From the NCBI GenBank assembly GCA_018907035.1, contig JACCIC010000096.1, forward strand, positions 1,427,501-1,491,500: 64,000 nucleotides of DNA. Direction: 5' to 3'. The stretch is from Sycobia sp. Sy_11 (lineage: Eukaryota > Arthropoda > Insecta > Hymenoptera > Epichrysomallidae). The notes under the pieces are model-generated. The model was not told the origin of the DNA. It searched no databases and worked only from the letters and a program-made list of their open reading frames with translations. Below are positions 1 to 13,600 of this stretch, in pieces (the first letter of the stretch is position 1; each line of letters begins with the position of its first letter). The position numbers and the translations under genes are program-made.

Positions 1-1
1 T

Positions 2-1278
2 GTAATTGATTTAAATACTAAATCAAATATATATGAAACTGTTGATTTAATTTTCATTCCTGCCGATGATGATCCAATGTATGTTAATAACATTGCAATA
101 TTAAAGGTGGGCATATTTATTTATAAATATACGAATAAAAAATCCATTTTTGAATGAAGATAGATCCTTTGTCACGTACAATATTTTAGTATGAAATATC
201 GATTTTCTTTTAATATACTGAAAAGACATATATTTATGTCTAATCTAAAGGATCGTTAATTATTTGTATATACCAAAAAATAAAAAGTATCTATATTCCT
301 TTTCAAATAATTCCAATCTGGAACTAGCCTGTTATAAGGGCCGATATTATTTAATACAAAAATTAATCTATACGATTTTAGTTATATCTCTTACTTTGAA
401 CCAAATAATTATAAATTTTCGTGATTGTACGATTGTAAAACGTATTTTATTATTTCTAGTTGCAAAATAAGCTGTTTCTTGATTTTAATGAAAATGTATC
501 TAAGTTGAACATTCCAACCCCTCATGAGTCATTTGCGGGATCACTTAGCTTAGTAGCCGGATACGGAGACGAATGGATTAGACTTGCACAAAATGTTAAT
601 GGTCAAATTGTCAGAGTTGACGGGGGCTCCCGATATTTACTCAAATACGCATTCGTTAAAATTCTTGAAGATAATGCTTGCGCTGCTAACTACCCTGGTA
701 TTTATGCTAACAAAACACTGTGTGGAGTAATGATAGCTGACAATATATCACAAAAATGGGGTCACTGTACGGTAAATATTACAGTCTCATTTTCAATCAA
801 ATAAAAATTTTTATATATACCTTTAAATTTAAATTTCTTCTTAAAGAAAAATTTTATCATAAAAACCGACTTCGATAAATGTGAAAAAAAAGATTAAAAA
901 AGAATTGAAAAAACTATACTAAAAAAGACATTAAGAATTTGTTTGCACTAAAAAGTATTTTAAAAAATTGCAATAATATATCAAAGAATGTTTCAAAATT
1001 ATTTTAACATAAATTCACAAAATATTTCTTTATAGCCACGTCGTAAAGTATTTTGCTCACTATTAAAATTTGGAATAAATATTGGATTCAGTCCAATTTA
1101 GTATTTTAAGTATAATATTTATTTTTTATATATTATTGTAGTCATACAATAAAGAATCAACTATTTCATGTTGACCATTTTAAGAATCGTATTGATTTGT
1201 TGATTTATTTTTATTTTATTATATATTTTATTTTATTTATATTATTTATTCTATTTATTTTATTTTATTTTAGATAAA

Positions 1279-1327
<49 letters not shown>

Positions 1328-1655
1328 TGATTTATCTCTAATCAATCAATACCTTTCTATTTCTGCTATTTTCTAATAATTCTATATTTTTATGTCATTA
1401 TACTCTTACTTTTCTTTAATGATCGAAAAATTTTAGACCGATTCTGGCAGTCCACTTGTAATCGATAATACTGTTGTGGCGATCGCAAACATAAACCTTC
1501 CTGATTGTGATGATACTAAGGGTGGTGGTCTTTACACCAAAGTATCTTCTTTTGCGAGTTTTATATATATGATCCAAGGAAGTCGTGAACTACTTTTATA
1601 TGGACTTATGCCCATGCGAGCAGCCACGTATCACAATCGACCACATATGAAGTAA
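2..1655 (+). CDS. S1-family serine protease homologue, 5' partial, last three exons
   Basis: Three exons splice in frame: 2-106, 460-771 and 1437-1655 (TAA), all phase 0 with GT-AG borders, giving about 211 residues. The fold is chymotrypsin-like. Exon 1 ends in NNIAILK, the segment that carries the catalytic Asp in DIALLK. Exon 2 has the paired-cysteine pattern DNAC...TLCG...GHC (C168, C182, C191 in chymotrypsin numbering). Exon 3 begins TDSGSPLV, the GDSGGP active-site box, followed by C220 in LPDC and the GLYTKVSSFASFI strand and helix. The catalytic Ser is kept, the catalytic Asp position reads Asn, and position 189 is Gly. The His57 exon and signal peptide lie outside the window. About 23 residues extend past the usual C-terminal helix. 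An AATAAA lies about 30 bases after the stop. S1 membership is firm; lack of protease activity is inferred from the Asp-to-Asn change. Confidence 0.85.
1279..1323. repeat. (TC)n microsatellite
   Basis: CT run in the last intron of the protease homologue. Confidence 0.95.
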
Positions 1656-3011
1656 TTGAAAACAAGAAAATACTCTTATATTGAAATAAAGCATAACGAG
1701 GATATATCTCAAAATTCTATCATTATTTTTTTTTTTTAATATTGAGCGTGTATCCAAGAAATTATCCAAAAGATTATCTTCAAATATATGAAAAGTTATA
1801 AAAAATATACTGTGACATATACATAATTCTCGCTTTGTTTGTTTCGTTAAATATATGTAAAATAGGGAAATCTGGTAAGACTCTATCTTTTACTTTAAAT
1901 TAGTAAGAAAAAAGTAAATTAAAATTTCTGTAAACTATTATATATTTTTGATTTATACAACTGGGCCAATTGTAATAAAGATTGATTATACATTGCAAAT
2001 ATGAGTCATGAAATAATTTCATTATTTGTATACAAAAGCTGAGAGAAATAATTAGTCAAACCCAACGATACCGGTTTACTTGTATTTAAGATTGCACTAT
2101 TATATTTAAGAAAAATAATGTTTAGTAGTAATCCGTGTAAACTGAATATCTTTAATACTCATTGCGCTCAATTTCAATTGTGTTGATTTCAGAAAGTTGA
2201 AATTTACTTAAAGACTCACACACAGCGCAAGTCTTGTAATGAAATTTATTTTATCTTATAAATTACAGTTATTCATTTTATATAAAATATGATCGAGGGG
2301 ATTTTATTTACTTTAAATAAAAATTCATCTTTATTATGAATTTACAAATCTATATGTTAAATTAATAGTAATAAATAAGTCTGTATACATTACATTAAAA
2401 ATGTATTTGTATTTTTTTATATAAACAAGTGAAGATGCGTTGAACCTACATAATATACAATAATTTATGGTTATTAATTGTAATTATTAAAATGTTATAA
2501 TTATATTGGTAATGTAATTAAGTTCGTAACATAAAAGAATACAAGTGTTAACAAGGAAGTGGTTTTTAATTTGACGTTCAAAATGTCGCCTATTATACAG
2601 TCTTAGAGGTTATACGATATTCATATTTAATACTTATTACGTGATATGGGAGATAATGTGCCTTAGCAACATTGAAGTCTTAAAGGGAAAATAAGTAATG
2701 AGGTGGCCTGGAGAAGTTGGAAAAATACAGCCGCGTTACGGAGGTCTTTCAGTGCGCGAGGTACAGCAACATTAAAATGAAATATTACATCTAGATCGAA
2801 AATAAGTACACATCGTAAAAAATTATTTACTTTTAAGCTCAGCTAATGTTCTTTTCTTGTTGTGTACTTTTTGGTAAGAAAAAATTTTTTCGGAAATTAT
2901 TTATATATTTTATTTTATTTACAGCTATTGCACTATGAAGCATGGCTCATAGTAATGGATAAGTGTTACATGTAGAAACATATACATTTGATTTTCCTTA
3001 ATCTATTTAAG
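1656..3011. other. intergenic stretch between protease homologue and NCLX
   Basis: AT-rich DNA without a convincing exon. It should hold the NCLX promoter and first exon. A possible mini-exon at 2846-2873 (ATG, then MFFSCCVLF, then a GTAAG donor) looks like the start of a signal or targeting peptide. It ends in phase 1, while the next exon as modelled starts in phase 0, so it is not included in the gene model. Confidence 0.5.
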
Positions 3012-5026
3012 GAGGACTGTGCCTATGTTTGGGAGATAGCAGCGGAATTAAGATGCGAGTGGATAAAAAAAACTGAAGATTGCGAAATCGATGCAATTTT
3101 CCCTTATGCCATTTTGCTCTTTTGTAATTTTGGAACAGAAAATATGACCATTTTTGCCGGTGGGCTCCTGCTGCTGATTACTTGGTTGCTGTACCTGTTT
3201 CTCATATTGGGAACTACTGCAGATAATTTGTAATTGACTTGATTATGGATATCATTATAAGTGGGATGGATGTCATTACAATTGGGATTTCTTTAAAAAT
3301 ATTTTAACGTCAGTTTTTAGAGGGTGTTAACAATATAGATATAACTATTTATATGTTTCGCCAAATGAACTTCTACTTTTAATTTTTATATGGTCAATAG
3401 TTATCACATATATGTAAAGCCTTCTAAAAATAAAAAAATACGTAAATAAAGTATAAGATACAACATACTATCATAGATTATTACATTGGCAGATCCAGAG
3501 AGGGTATCAGGAGTGATCGACCTACTATCCCAAATACAAAAGAGGCAGAAAATTTTTGATATACATATTACCTGATAAAAGTAAAAAAGTGAAATTTACT
3601 ATAAAATTCCTTATATTATTGAGCCGTTCAGAAAGATGAAAGTTTAAGGATATTTTTTATAAAACGATTTTAATTATACTTTTTTTTATATACTGAATTT
3701 TATATCGCTACCTTAACTGAATAGATTGACAATTAGTAAATACAGTAGATTAGACTTTTCAGTTTATTACAAAAGCCTGATTAATGTCAAAATGACCATT
3801 GTATGTAGTTGCTTCTGATGCATAATTGTAAATATGCTCGTTTTCTTTTCATATATGTAAAATAAAGGAGATATTCGTATCCACAAATAGAAGATGAATT
3901 CCATTAAATTTTTTCAGATCCAAGTTTAACAAAACAACTCAATTTTTTTGACATATATTAAAATGAAAAAATTACGGATATTCAAATTGTTTTCAAGCAA
4001 ATATAAAATTTAATATTTTTGTCGGCGGAATTATTACAATAAACTTTGAAATATACAAGTGCGAAACCAACGTTGGCACTTTTTGAAGGGAGTAAAGAAT
4101 CGAGAAAAATGCTTTTGAAATGTGATGAAACGGGGAGATCTGTGCTCAAATAATTGATACTTATTATTATTGATATTGATCATAATTAATATTAAGTATT
4201 CAACCCCCGCGTAGCAGCAAACTCTGGATCCGCCTCTGGAGCAATACACAAAACACAAATAAATATACCGAGAACAATATATTTAGCTTCTGTCCGTCTC
4301 TGTCGGTGATCGCCTCCGTGCTGCGCCTCTCCGAGAACGTGGCGGGCGTAACCATCCTGGCCTTTGGCAACGGCTCGCCCGACATCTTTACATCGCTGGT
4401 GACCAGCGAGGACGAGCGCTTGATCATGTTCACCGAGCTAATTGGCGCCGGCGTTTTCGTCACTGCCATCATCGCGGGTACGGTAGCTGTCTGCGCACCG
4501 TTTCGCGCCCTCTCCAAGTTCTTTATACGGGACGTTCTGTTCTACATGCTAGCGGCCTGCTGGGTTAGCTACATAGCATCCGACGAGCTAATTCACGCAT
4601 GGGAGGCGCTCGGTGAATTTTTTGTTCTATTCCTCTTTCCTATATCGTTTATGATAAAATGATTCATTTTACAACATGAGTAGCATATGCGATATTTATT
4701 CGAATCAAAATTATATCAGCGTAATTAGAAATTAAATATTGTCTACAACGTAAATAAGGAAAGATAATTATTTTTTATTTTGTGCTGGCTCCTATTTTAT
4801 TTGTTTAAAATAAGATATGAGAGTCATAAAGAGTCATTTTAATTTCTTTAGATTTAGATTGCATGCAGATTCATAGTAATTAAGCTTTTTTCGAAATTAT
4901 AAAGCATAATAATTTCACAAGATTAATTCAATGACTAAATAATGTCAGTCTTAATTTAATTACTCTTATTAAAAATAAAAAGATACTAATAATAAACTCA
5001 TTGTTTCACACGTTTTTTGTAATACG

Positions 5027-5075
<49 letters not shown>

Positions 5076-8000
5076 TATTTACTTTTATTGCATTAATTAT
5101 ATTTAACTATCTTTATGATGAGTTTACGTTTATACGACTTTATTATTTTATATTTATGCGTTAACCATAAAATATTAAAATTTTTTCATTAACAAAGAAT
5201 TGAGGATAGCAATTTAAATTAATAAATATTTTTGTATTGGTCTTACAGTTCAATCAATTCAATATAAAAATAAAAAATAGAAAATAAAAATAAAAAAATA
5301 AAAAAATAAAAATAAATAAAAATAAAATAAAAATTAAAAATAAAAATTAAATTAAAAATTAAATTAAAATTATAATGACAGTTGGACTGTCCTTGTTTAC
5401 ATTCACCCCCGTAGACTAATTTGAAAATAAAATATTAGCTGAAAAAATTCTTTGTTAGTAAAGTGCAATCTGACTGTCCCCAACACCCTTACCTAATTGA
5501 AGACTTATCCAACGTTTCGGCTCGCTACGGCTCCTAATCAGGGACTAAACTGAACCTTATATTCTAATCTATACATACCCATCCCCACCACCAAATTTAG
5601 TAAATTAAATATAAATTCCCCCTCTACACAAATTGTTCAAAACCAATCAATTTAATGAGGAATGATAAACACTGTCCAATCTACCAGACTCTAACATTAA
5701 ATTCACATTATTTCGATTCCTGGAAATAATTAAGACTCTATAATTCGATAGCAATTCTAAGGAAAATAATGCTATAGATATTCATCTAAATGTAATCGTT
5801 GTAATTGATGTTTTATCTAATTCTCGAATTTGAATGTTAGTTAAGACGGCACAGAACATCAATTCACTAAATTATAAATGTTCTGCAATCGACCATCGTA
5901 AATTATTTTGTGTGATTTTATAATGACATAATACTTCCCAGAAACATTAAATTCACATTATTTCGAAAATACGATATCATTCATCAATGATTGAATTATG
6001 TATTCTTATGAAGTAGTTAAGCGACAGAAAAATCAAAATAATGTTTGTCGACATCGTAAAATTGTGATTTATATAATATACTTCCAGAACATTAATATTT
6101 CAAAAACTATCATTTAGATATTATTATCTTATGAAATAGGTTTTGAATTAGTTCTACAAAAAATATTGCAAAAAATTTAATTAATGAACAATCTGAATCC
6201 TTAAAAATCAATTTTACAATTATACTATAATTTCAAATATTGAAAATACCATTTTCTTGAAAAGGATTTTATGCTACGTATAAATAATCATTAGTCTGTA
6301 ATATTTAAATGAATTTTTTTATTTAAAACAAAATTCTTTTAAAACTAAGGTATTTCAAATTTGCCTGTATATTTAATCTTCCATAACATAATATATGATT
6401 TGATATTATTAATCTTAATTATTTTTAACAGGTTGTATTCTTATTTACATAATTTTTATAACAGTGGTCGTTATGATGCAAAAACTAGAATCATATAAGG
6501 ATCGAAATAAAAGTAAGTTCAAAAATTTATTTATAAAATATGTAATAAACAGTCAGAATTATTGGAAATTAAAGTATGTTTCTATTTTAACCTACAACTT
6601 TACTTTATACATATTTACTATGTGAATTGTTTAAAATATTTTTTATATTAAATATTATATGATTATATAAAATTTCTTATTAAGATAAAAGTATGTTACA
6701 TTATATAAGACAGCTGAACTCTGAATTCAGTGGCTCATATGCCTGTCTTGTTAGGGAAAGTACAGAATAAGCTTCTAAGACTTTATCAATCTATGAATAT
6801 TCCTGTTTTCTTGATATACATTCAGGTTCGGAATTTAGAGAGCACTTCCAGAATTGTAAAAAATATGCTCTTTGCAAAAAATGTTTAAATACACTCAAAT
6901 TATCAAAAATATAGATACACTTTGTCTGAAATACTTTTTAAAAAAAGAAATTTAATGGTTACTAACATTGTGCAGAAAGAATGCCGGCCGTTCAGGACCC
7001 AGACGTTTTGCGAGCATTCGTAGTAAATCGACAGGTCGACGCAGTTGAACCACCAAGTCTTCCGAAACGCTCTCGAGCATTTGAAGTACATGCAAAATTA
7101 GGTGAGTATTTAACTGATGTATTCAATGGTAGCTATTGCACATTAGCAATCGGATTACTTCTTCTTTCACAGAAAGATATCTGAGAAAAATCGTGATCCA
7201 TCAAACGAAAATTTTATGTTATTCTAATTGAAAATTATGAGAAAGTCTGCTTATGCAGTTATTGCAGATATAATGGATTTTATTTAAATAAGAACTTATA
7301 TGCCATGAAAGAGAAAATTTTATTTGATTTAGGCATGTACTTTAAAATTAATATAACCAACTTATTTACTAATATTTTTAATAGCGGACCAATCATAATT
7401 ATCTTATACTAAAATACCATTCACAAAATAATTTTCTGTAAGTCGTTTTATATAGTCAAATAATAATAAGATGGATTCATTCTACATTATCGTTCAAAAC
7501 TACTTCTCATATAAATAAATATCTATAGATATTCATGATCAGCGGTCTTGAAAATTTAAGTAATTCGTAAAATTATATAATAAATTTATATATAGTTAAA
7601 CATTTTAAACATATTGTTCTGAATTTCTCAACATTACTTATATGGTTTGTTTGATGAAGTGAATGTTCGTTACAGAAAAATGTCTAATTCTGTTCTAAAT
7701 AACGTTTATCAGTGGCATATATTACTATTATATTATAATCAAAGACCATATGAATGCGTATTGTAGTATTTATGTTGCCCGATAAACATTGGCATCCAAA
7801 CTCGGAGCAATAAAATTACAAACTATATCAAACAAACCCTTTATACAGAATGCCTTTTTTACGTTCTGTTTATGTTTCTATCTAGCAAGAAGAGGGAATT
7901 AGATATAAGTATAGGATTTAATGCAGATTTAGCGACATAACTTTATATATCTACAACTTCAGCCTTATGAAGCTTGAAAACTTGACGCTTTTCCAATTAG

Positions 8001-10571
8001 ATGACATGGTATTATTATATTTACAAAATTGCAGTTCTCTTTCATTTAAATACATATACTTTTTAGTCAGGGAGTTTTTATTAAGAAAATTCATTGTTCG
8101 ATTTTGATCAACCAACTATCTAAGCATCTGATGCATTGCCATTGAAAAATAGTATCGTGAACTTGTCGCTACACATATGTTGAATCGTGCGAATTTTTAT
8201 CCTTCATTCATGGAATGGATCAAATTTGATGAGCCAGTCGATACGTTGGTAGAGTAGTGAGGACGCACGTCAGGAGATTGTCAGTAGAGTATGAGAAGTT
8301 AAGTAGCACTTGCTGCGACTATTATTTGGATAAGTGGCTACTACGGGCACGAAGACTTTATTTATCTCTTAAATGTTGTTTCATACTCTACAATGCAAGA
8401 GATAGATATAGAACTTAAAAATACCGATGACTGACAAATATCCATTACTATCAAATAATAAAAAATCCCTATAATTTTTGTATTCCACTATTTCTTGTAC
8501 AGGTTTTTATTATTGCTTCAAAAACTGGCTTTAATTTCGGTAAACAGTTTCATAATTGACCAAGGAATTTCCACAATAGCAAAATAATAACAACATAAAT
8601 AAAAAATTTAACAAAAACTTTAAACAAATTTATTTTATGAAAGAAGAATACAAATGAACCTTAGAAAGCCACTGGAAAGAATGAATCATTCGCGAACGCG
8701 CTCGCGCTTATATAGACGTATCCCTACTCATAAAGTAAGTCCCTCGAAATATAGCGATAAGATAATAGTGCGACCGCGCGAGATCTCGAATAGCTTTATC
8801 TCGTAGCTTTGCGGCTCGGAAAGAAATCCAATCTTTGTGGATATATGTGTCTCTACATTTCGTAGAGATTCAATTTGTTCAGCTTTCGAAAATAAGCTGA
8901 TCATTCGACACGTAAATGCATGTACAGGAAAGTACAGCTTTGGAAAACCTAGGTTTTCTGGGCACGATACCGGATTTCTCAAGTACATGTATTCACCTGC
9001 CAATACAATGGCATTTTCCAGTTAAAGCAATGTATGTTTTACAAAACTGTCCGAAATAAATATAATCAATTAATTATTATTTTTGGATATTAGGTTCGAT
9101 TATTTGAAATGACGTTAAATCAATATATAATGCCAGTTTAAATTCTTCAATTGGCACATATAATTTCCTCTGACTTTCTTTACATACATATTACGCTTAC
9201 TTATCCCGATGATTTTTTATTAGAATTATAACAATTAAAATTATATAACATATAGTAGAGTATAAAATTAAATCTAAATTTCTTACTACATTTTATTTGT
9301 CAAATTATACTTTTCGAAGTCTCGCGTCTTATCTTAGGTAATATATTCCTATAAACGCAACGTAATATAATCTACTGATTACTATATTCTAATATAACGT
9401 TACAAATAATATAATCATTCTCCATTTTATTAATCTTACTCACTAAGGCATATTTTTGATTACTTTATACTAAAAGACACAGTGTTTAACAAATTAAATT
9501 ATTTACCACGAACTGATGCATTGAATTGCATATAATTGTTATGATAAATATTAGCGAGAACCTTATACATATACAATACAACATAAAACGCACATACTAT
9601 CTTTAAGATGAAAGATCATAGAATTATCGAAATATTATAATAAGTATAAATACAAATTACAAAGAAAATCGTAACAGTCAGTAACAAATTTATCTATTGA
9701 CCAAAAACTTTTTCTCTGGATATCTTCTTTGTGATCCGCAAACCATTAATAGTGAAAAGCACTAAATCTATATAGCTCGTTGTGTTAGTTAATAACTGTA
9801 CGTGCATTTTATTTAATTTGATTATGGCTTCGAGGCCTTATAGAACAGTACATTATATTGATGAAAAAAAGTTGTAATTTTTTTATTACAACCTTTTTAT
9901 TGTGATGTTCGATTTTTAGCTTTTGCGTATAGTATATCTATAAATTTTATGAAATATTATTATTTAAATAAAGTTTTTATACATTATGATAATTTATAAT
10001 CAATAATTTATCCGGTTTATGATCTTAGTATAATTATAAAAAAGTGATTTAATGTCTGAAAACTTTTATATTCACCAGATGTAGCTATTGTTCGTGAAGA
10101 AATGCGTATAAGAAAACAATCTGGAGCTTCAGATAATGCTTCATCTATACCCTTAAAAAATTTGCCCAGCAAGCCCAATGGTTTGTTTAGCGAGTTCTTT
10201 TATGATTTGAGCCCGATCAACAAGACTGAATGGCAAGAATCATCAGCCGTAGTGAAATTTCTGCTAATAATACGTGCGCCATTTATGACGGTGCTGCAGT
10301 TATTCATACCTGTTGTCAATGAAACGTCGGAAAAACATGGATGGTCAAAACTACTTAATTGTTTCCAGCTTTGGATTACTTTAAACATGGCTCTTTATAT
10401 TCTAAAGTGTAAGTATTAAATATTTTATAACTTTATAAAATAGAAAACATTTACCTCAGTAAACAATATAAGTAATAAAATTCTGATCAATTAAATTTTG
10501 CATAGTACATTTACATTCAGAAATGAAAATTTAGAAAAATTTTGTTTGAACTACAGACAATCAAGTATATT

Positions 10572-10615
<44 letters not shown>

Positions 10616-13600
10616 GTTATTTAACGTCGCTCTATTTATGCTTTCAAATACCGGTGCTGATCAGCGGCGGAGGTCTACGATGTGTTTGTAAACAAATCAC
10701 ATGTAAATTATTACAGCACTATCTGTGTCAATCGGCCAAGACCGGGATTTGAACTCGGATCATCAAGTTACTAGTCCTTCGCTCTAGAGATCGAGCCATC
10801 GTAGGCCTCAATTTTATATTATTATATATAAATATTATCATATATAAATTGATATTACTAATACTTTATGAAACAATATATATTATAATCTTGAATTTAA
10901 TTTTATATTATTATTGTTTTCATACATATATCAATTTACCTCAATCACTTTAATGCATAAAAAATAAATTTATATATCATTCATAATTTTCTTTTTAATA
11001 TTCTAAGTTTTAAAAAGTTATTAATTTTTCGTAAATTTTGGATACAATATAAATTGTTCATGTCATTAATAAAAGATCGATGTTGAAAAATGTTTTATTG
11101 TGTAAGATTTGCTTCTGATGATTTTATATATTATAAAAGTTAAAATTATTACCAGGATTATAATTAAAAAAAGTTCATCCACATATTTTGACAGAGATGT
11201 AAGTTAAAATGTATTATATTATACATAAAAAACAATCTTATTTATTGTTTAGTATGGAATGTAAAAATTGGACAGGTTCCTTTATTGGCAATTTCCTTTG
11301 GTTATACTTCGATTACCGCATTGATAGTTTTTTGCTCCACGTCTATCAATGAAGTTCCAAAATGTCACAATGTAAGTTTGAATCAACTTGCTTTTCTAGA
11401 TAATTTTAGGGGAACAACAATCATTAAACTACTGATTAAAACAATGTAATTTAATTTAAACAAATAAATACAATTTCAACAAACAATTAAATACATTTAT
11501 TTATCTTAATCGTACAAATATCATTCAGTAGACCACCAGCTGATTTCGCATTCTCCTCAAACTCCACTAAGCGTTATTTGATATTGTTTCTGAAAAATTT
11601 TTAGATAATTTTGTACTAAACTTTATGATGTTTTTTTTTTACAAATAATCTATAAATTTCTTATAAAATTATTTTATTTTATCAATACGATTAAAGTAAA
11701 TATTGCATAAACCAGTCTTGAATTAGGTTTTGACAGTATAGGGATTGTTTTAACAGGTTTTAGTATTATACAATTCAATAAAGTTTGCGGAACATTTAAA
11801 ATTTCATGAATTTTATTTTTAATAAGTTTAGAATTTAAAAAAAATTTCTGTATATAACTTCTAATATGTATGAATTCTTTTGAAAAGGATGCGAAAAAAA
11901 ATCAAATTTTGATAAATTGTCAATATTTCATTGTAATAATAATGAAATAATAATGAAATAATAATAAGTCAATAATCTCGCGATCCATATCCGCAGCATG
12001 TAGAGGGCACTATATCTATATGAGCCGACTTTCATCGATTACAGGCTCTGGCGTTCTTCGGATTCCTCAGCGCGATGCTGGTCGTTTACGCGGTCGCCCA
12101 GGAGGTGATGGCGGTCCTGGAAGTCGTCGGTTTCGCCAGTGGCATCTCGCCCGCTATGCTCGGCATCACCTTACTGGCCTGGGGCAATAGCGTTGGTGGT
12201 AAATATTTTTCCCACGAAGCTAATTATACAATGCGAGTGGCGGAAATTCGCCGGTGGTTTCGTACAGGATTATAATTGATATATATATTTAAATATGACC
12301 TGTGCAAGACACTGACACTTCATGGCGGCTGCATAATATGTGCAGTTAATAGAAAATGAGATTTTATTATTTCGATTTCGCTGAAAACAATATGAATGAT
12401 GAAGTTAGATTGGCAAATTTCTTCTTATGTAGTAGAGCATCCTCTATCTTGTTTTCGCCGGGTATAATAAGTTGATATCATAATTTAAGCTCCTAATTAT
12501 TTCGCCAAAAAAGATTAAAGAATTCTCTATTAAATCCATAAAACATAAAAGTTCATTTGTGATTTTTATTATTTAAAATACATATTTAGGATATATCGTA
12601 AGCAACTCAAAAAAACAAAAATTAAACGAATAACATTCGAAATGTAATGGATAAGAACGTAAAAAACTTATTTCACTACTTTTTATCTTTATGGGTTTAT
12701 TAGGGTAAGATGGAGAACTAATCTCTTATATAATCTAATTTTCTATTATTTCATTGGAAATAACTATATAATCAATAATCGTCTCCTTTAGGTATAGGTC
12801 AGTAGAGTACATTTTTCGTATTTTTTAAATAGAACAGTTGATATTAATTTGAAAAATAAAAAGAATTATTCAAAAAGTAGTTGGAAAATTAATTCAGCAA
12901 GACAATCAGACAGACAATCTTATCTTTACCTGAAAAATACATTTTAAAAATAGAAACTTAGCAAATGATATATTTATTAATGTATTATATTATTTCTTAT
13001 TCGCATTTTAATATATTTTAAAAGTTATCACATATGTTATACTTATTTATTGATTTAGAAAAAAATACTCAAATACATTTGTCTGCTCTTGGATAATTCT
13101 CTTAGAAAGAACATACTCGTATCCCACACAAAAATATCAGAGACATGGTTCCCATAATAGCGTCTTATTAAATTTTTTTTCAATAATTATATTCTTTTCC
13201 TTTTTTGCTTGTTAATGATACTATTGGAAAATAATCGATTAGTTTATCTCATTAAAAATGTTTAATTTAATTTAAATACGACACTTTTGTAATATTTGAG
13301 GATATATCTCCAAGGCAAATAATTCAAAGTTGCTGCCATAAAGTTCAAATACGGTCGCGCAAAATTATTTTATTTTTAGATATCTGTTCACCCAATCTCT
13401 CTTCGTTAGTTATTGACCTAATTTTCTCCTTGCTTCTACAACTTGCGATCTTACAATATTCCAGGAAGTTAAAGGCAAACTTTGCTAGCGTTGCTTTCAA
13501 ACAGTTGATCTATAGATTGCAGTTTTCGAGTAACAAAGCGTTTTTGATGTCGTAGGCAGAAGGGTTAAAGATAATTAGGCATTTGCATAATGGGATCTTA

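Larger units (their letters stand above)
4613..6431. other. NCLX intron with (CA)n and repeat-derived DNA
   Basis: Intron between the alpha-1 exon and the short membrane-segment exon. It contains a (CA)n tract at 5026-5074, an A-rich AAATAA tract at about 5257-5370 and a piece of a dispersed repeat family, annotated separately. No other coding signal was seen. Confidence 0.7.

Noticed and set aside
8728..9025. Overlapping open frames on both strands
   Set aside because: No start context, splice partners or family resemblance; lies within an NCLX intron.
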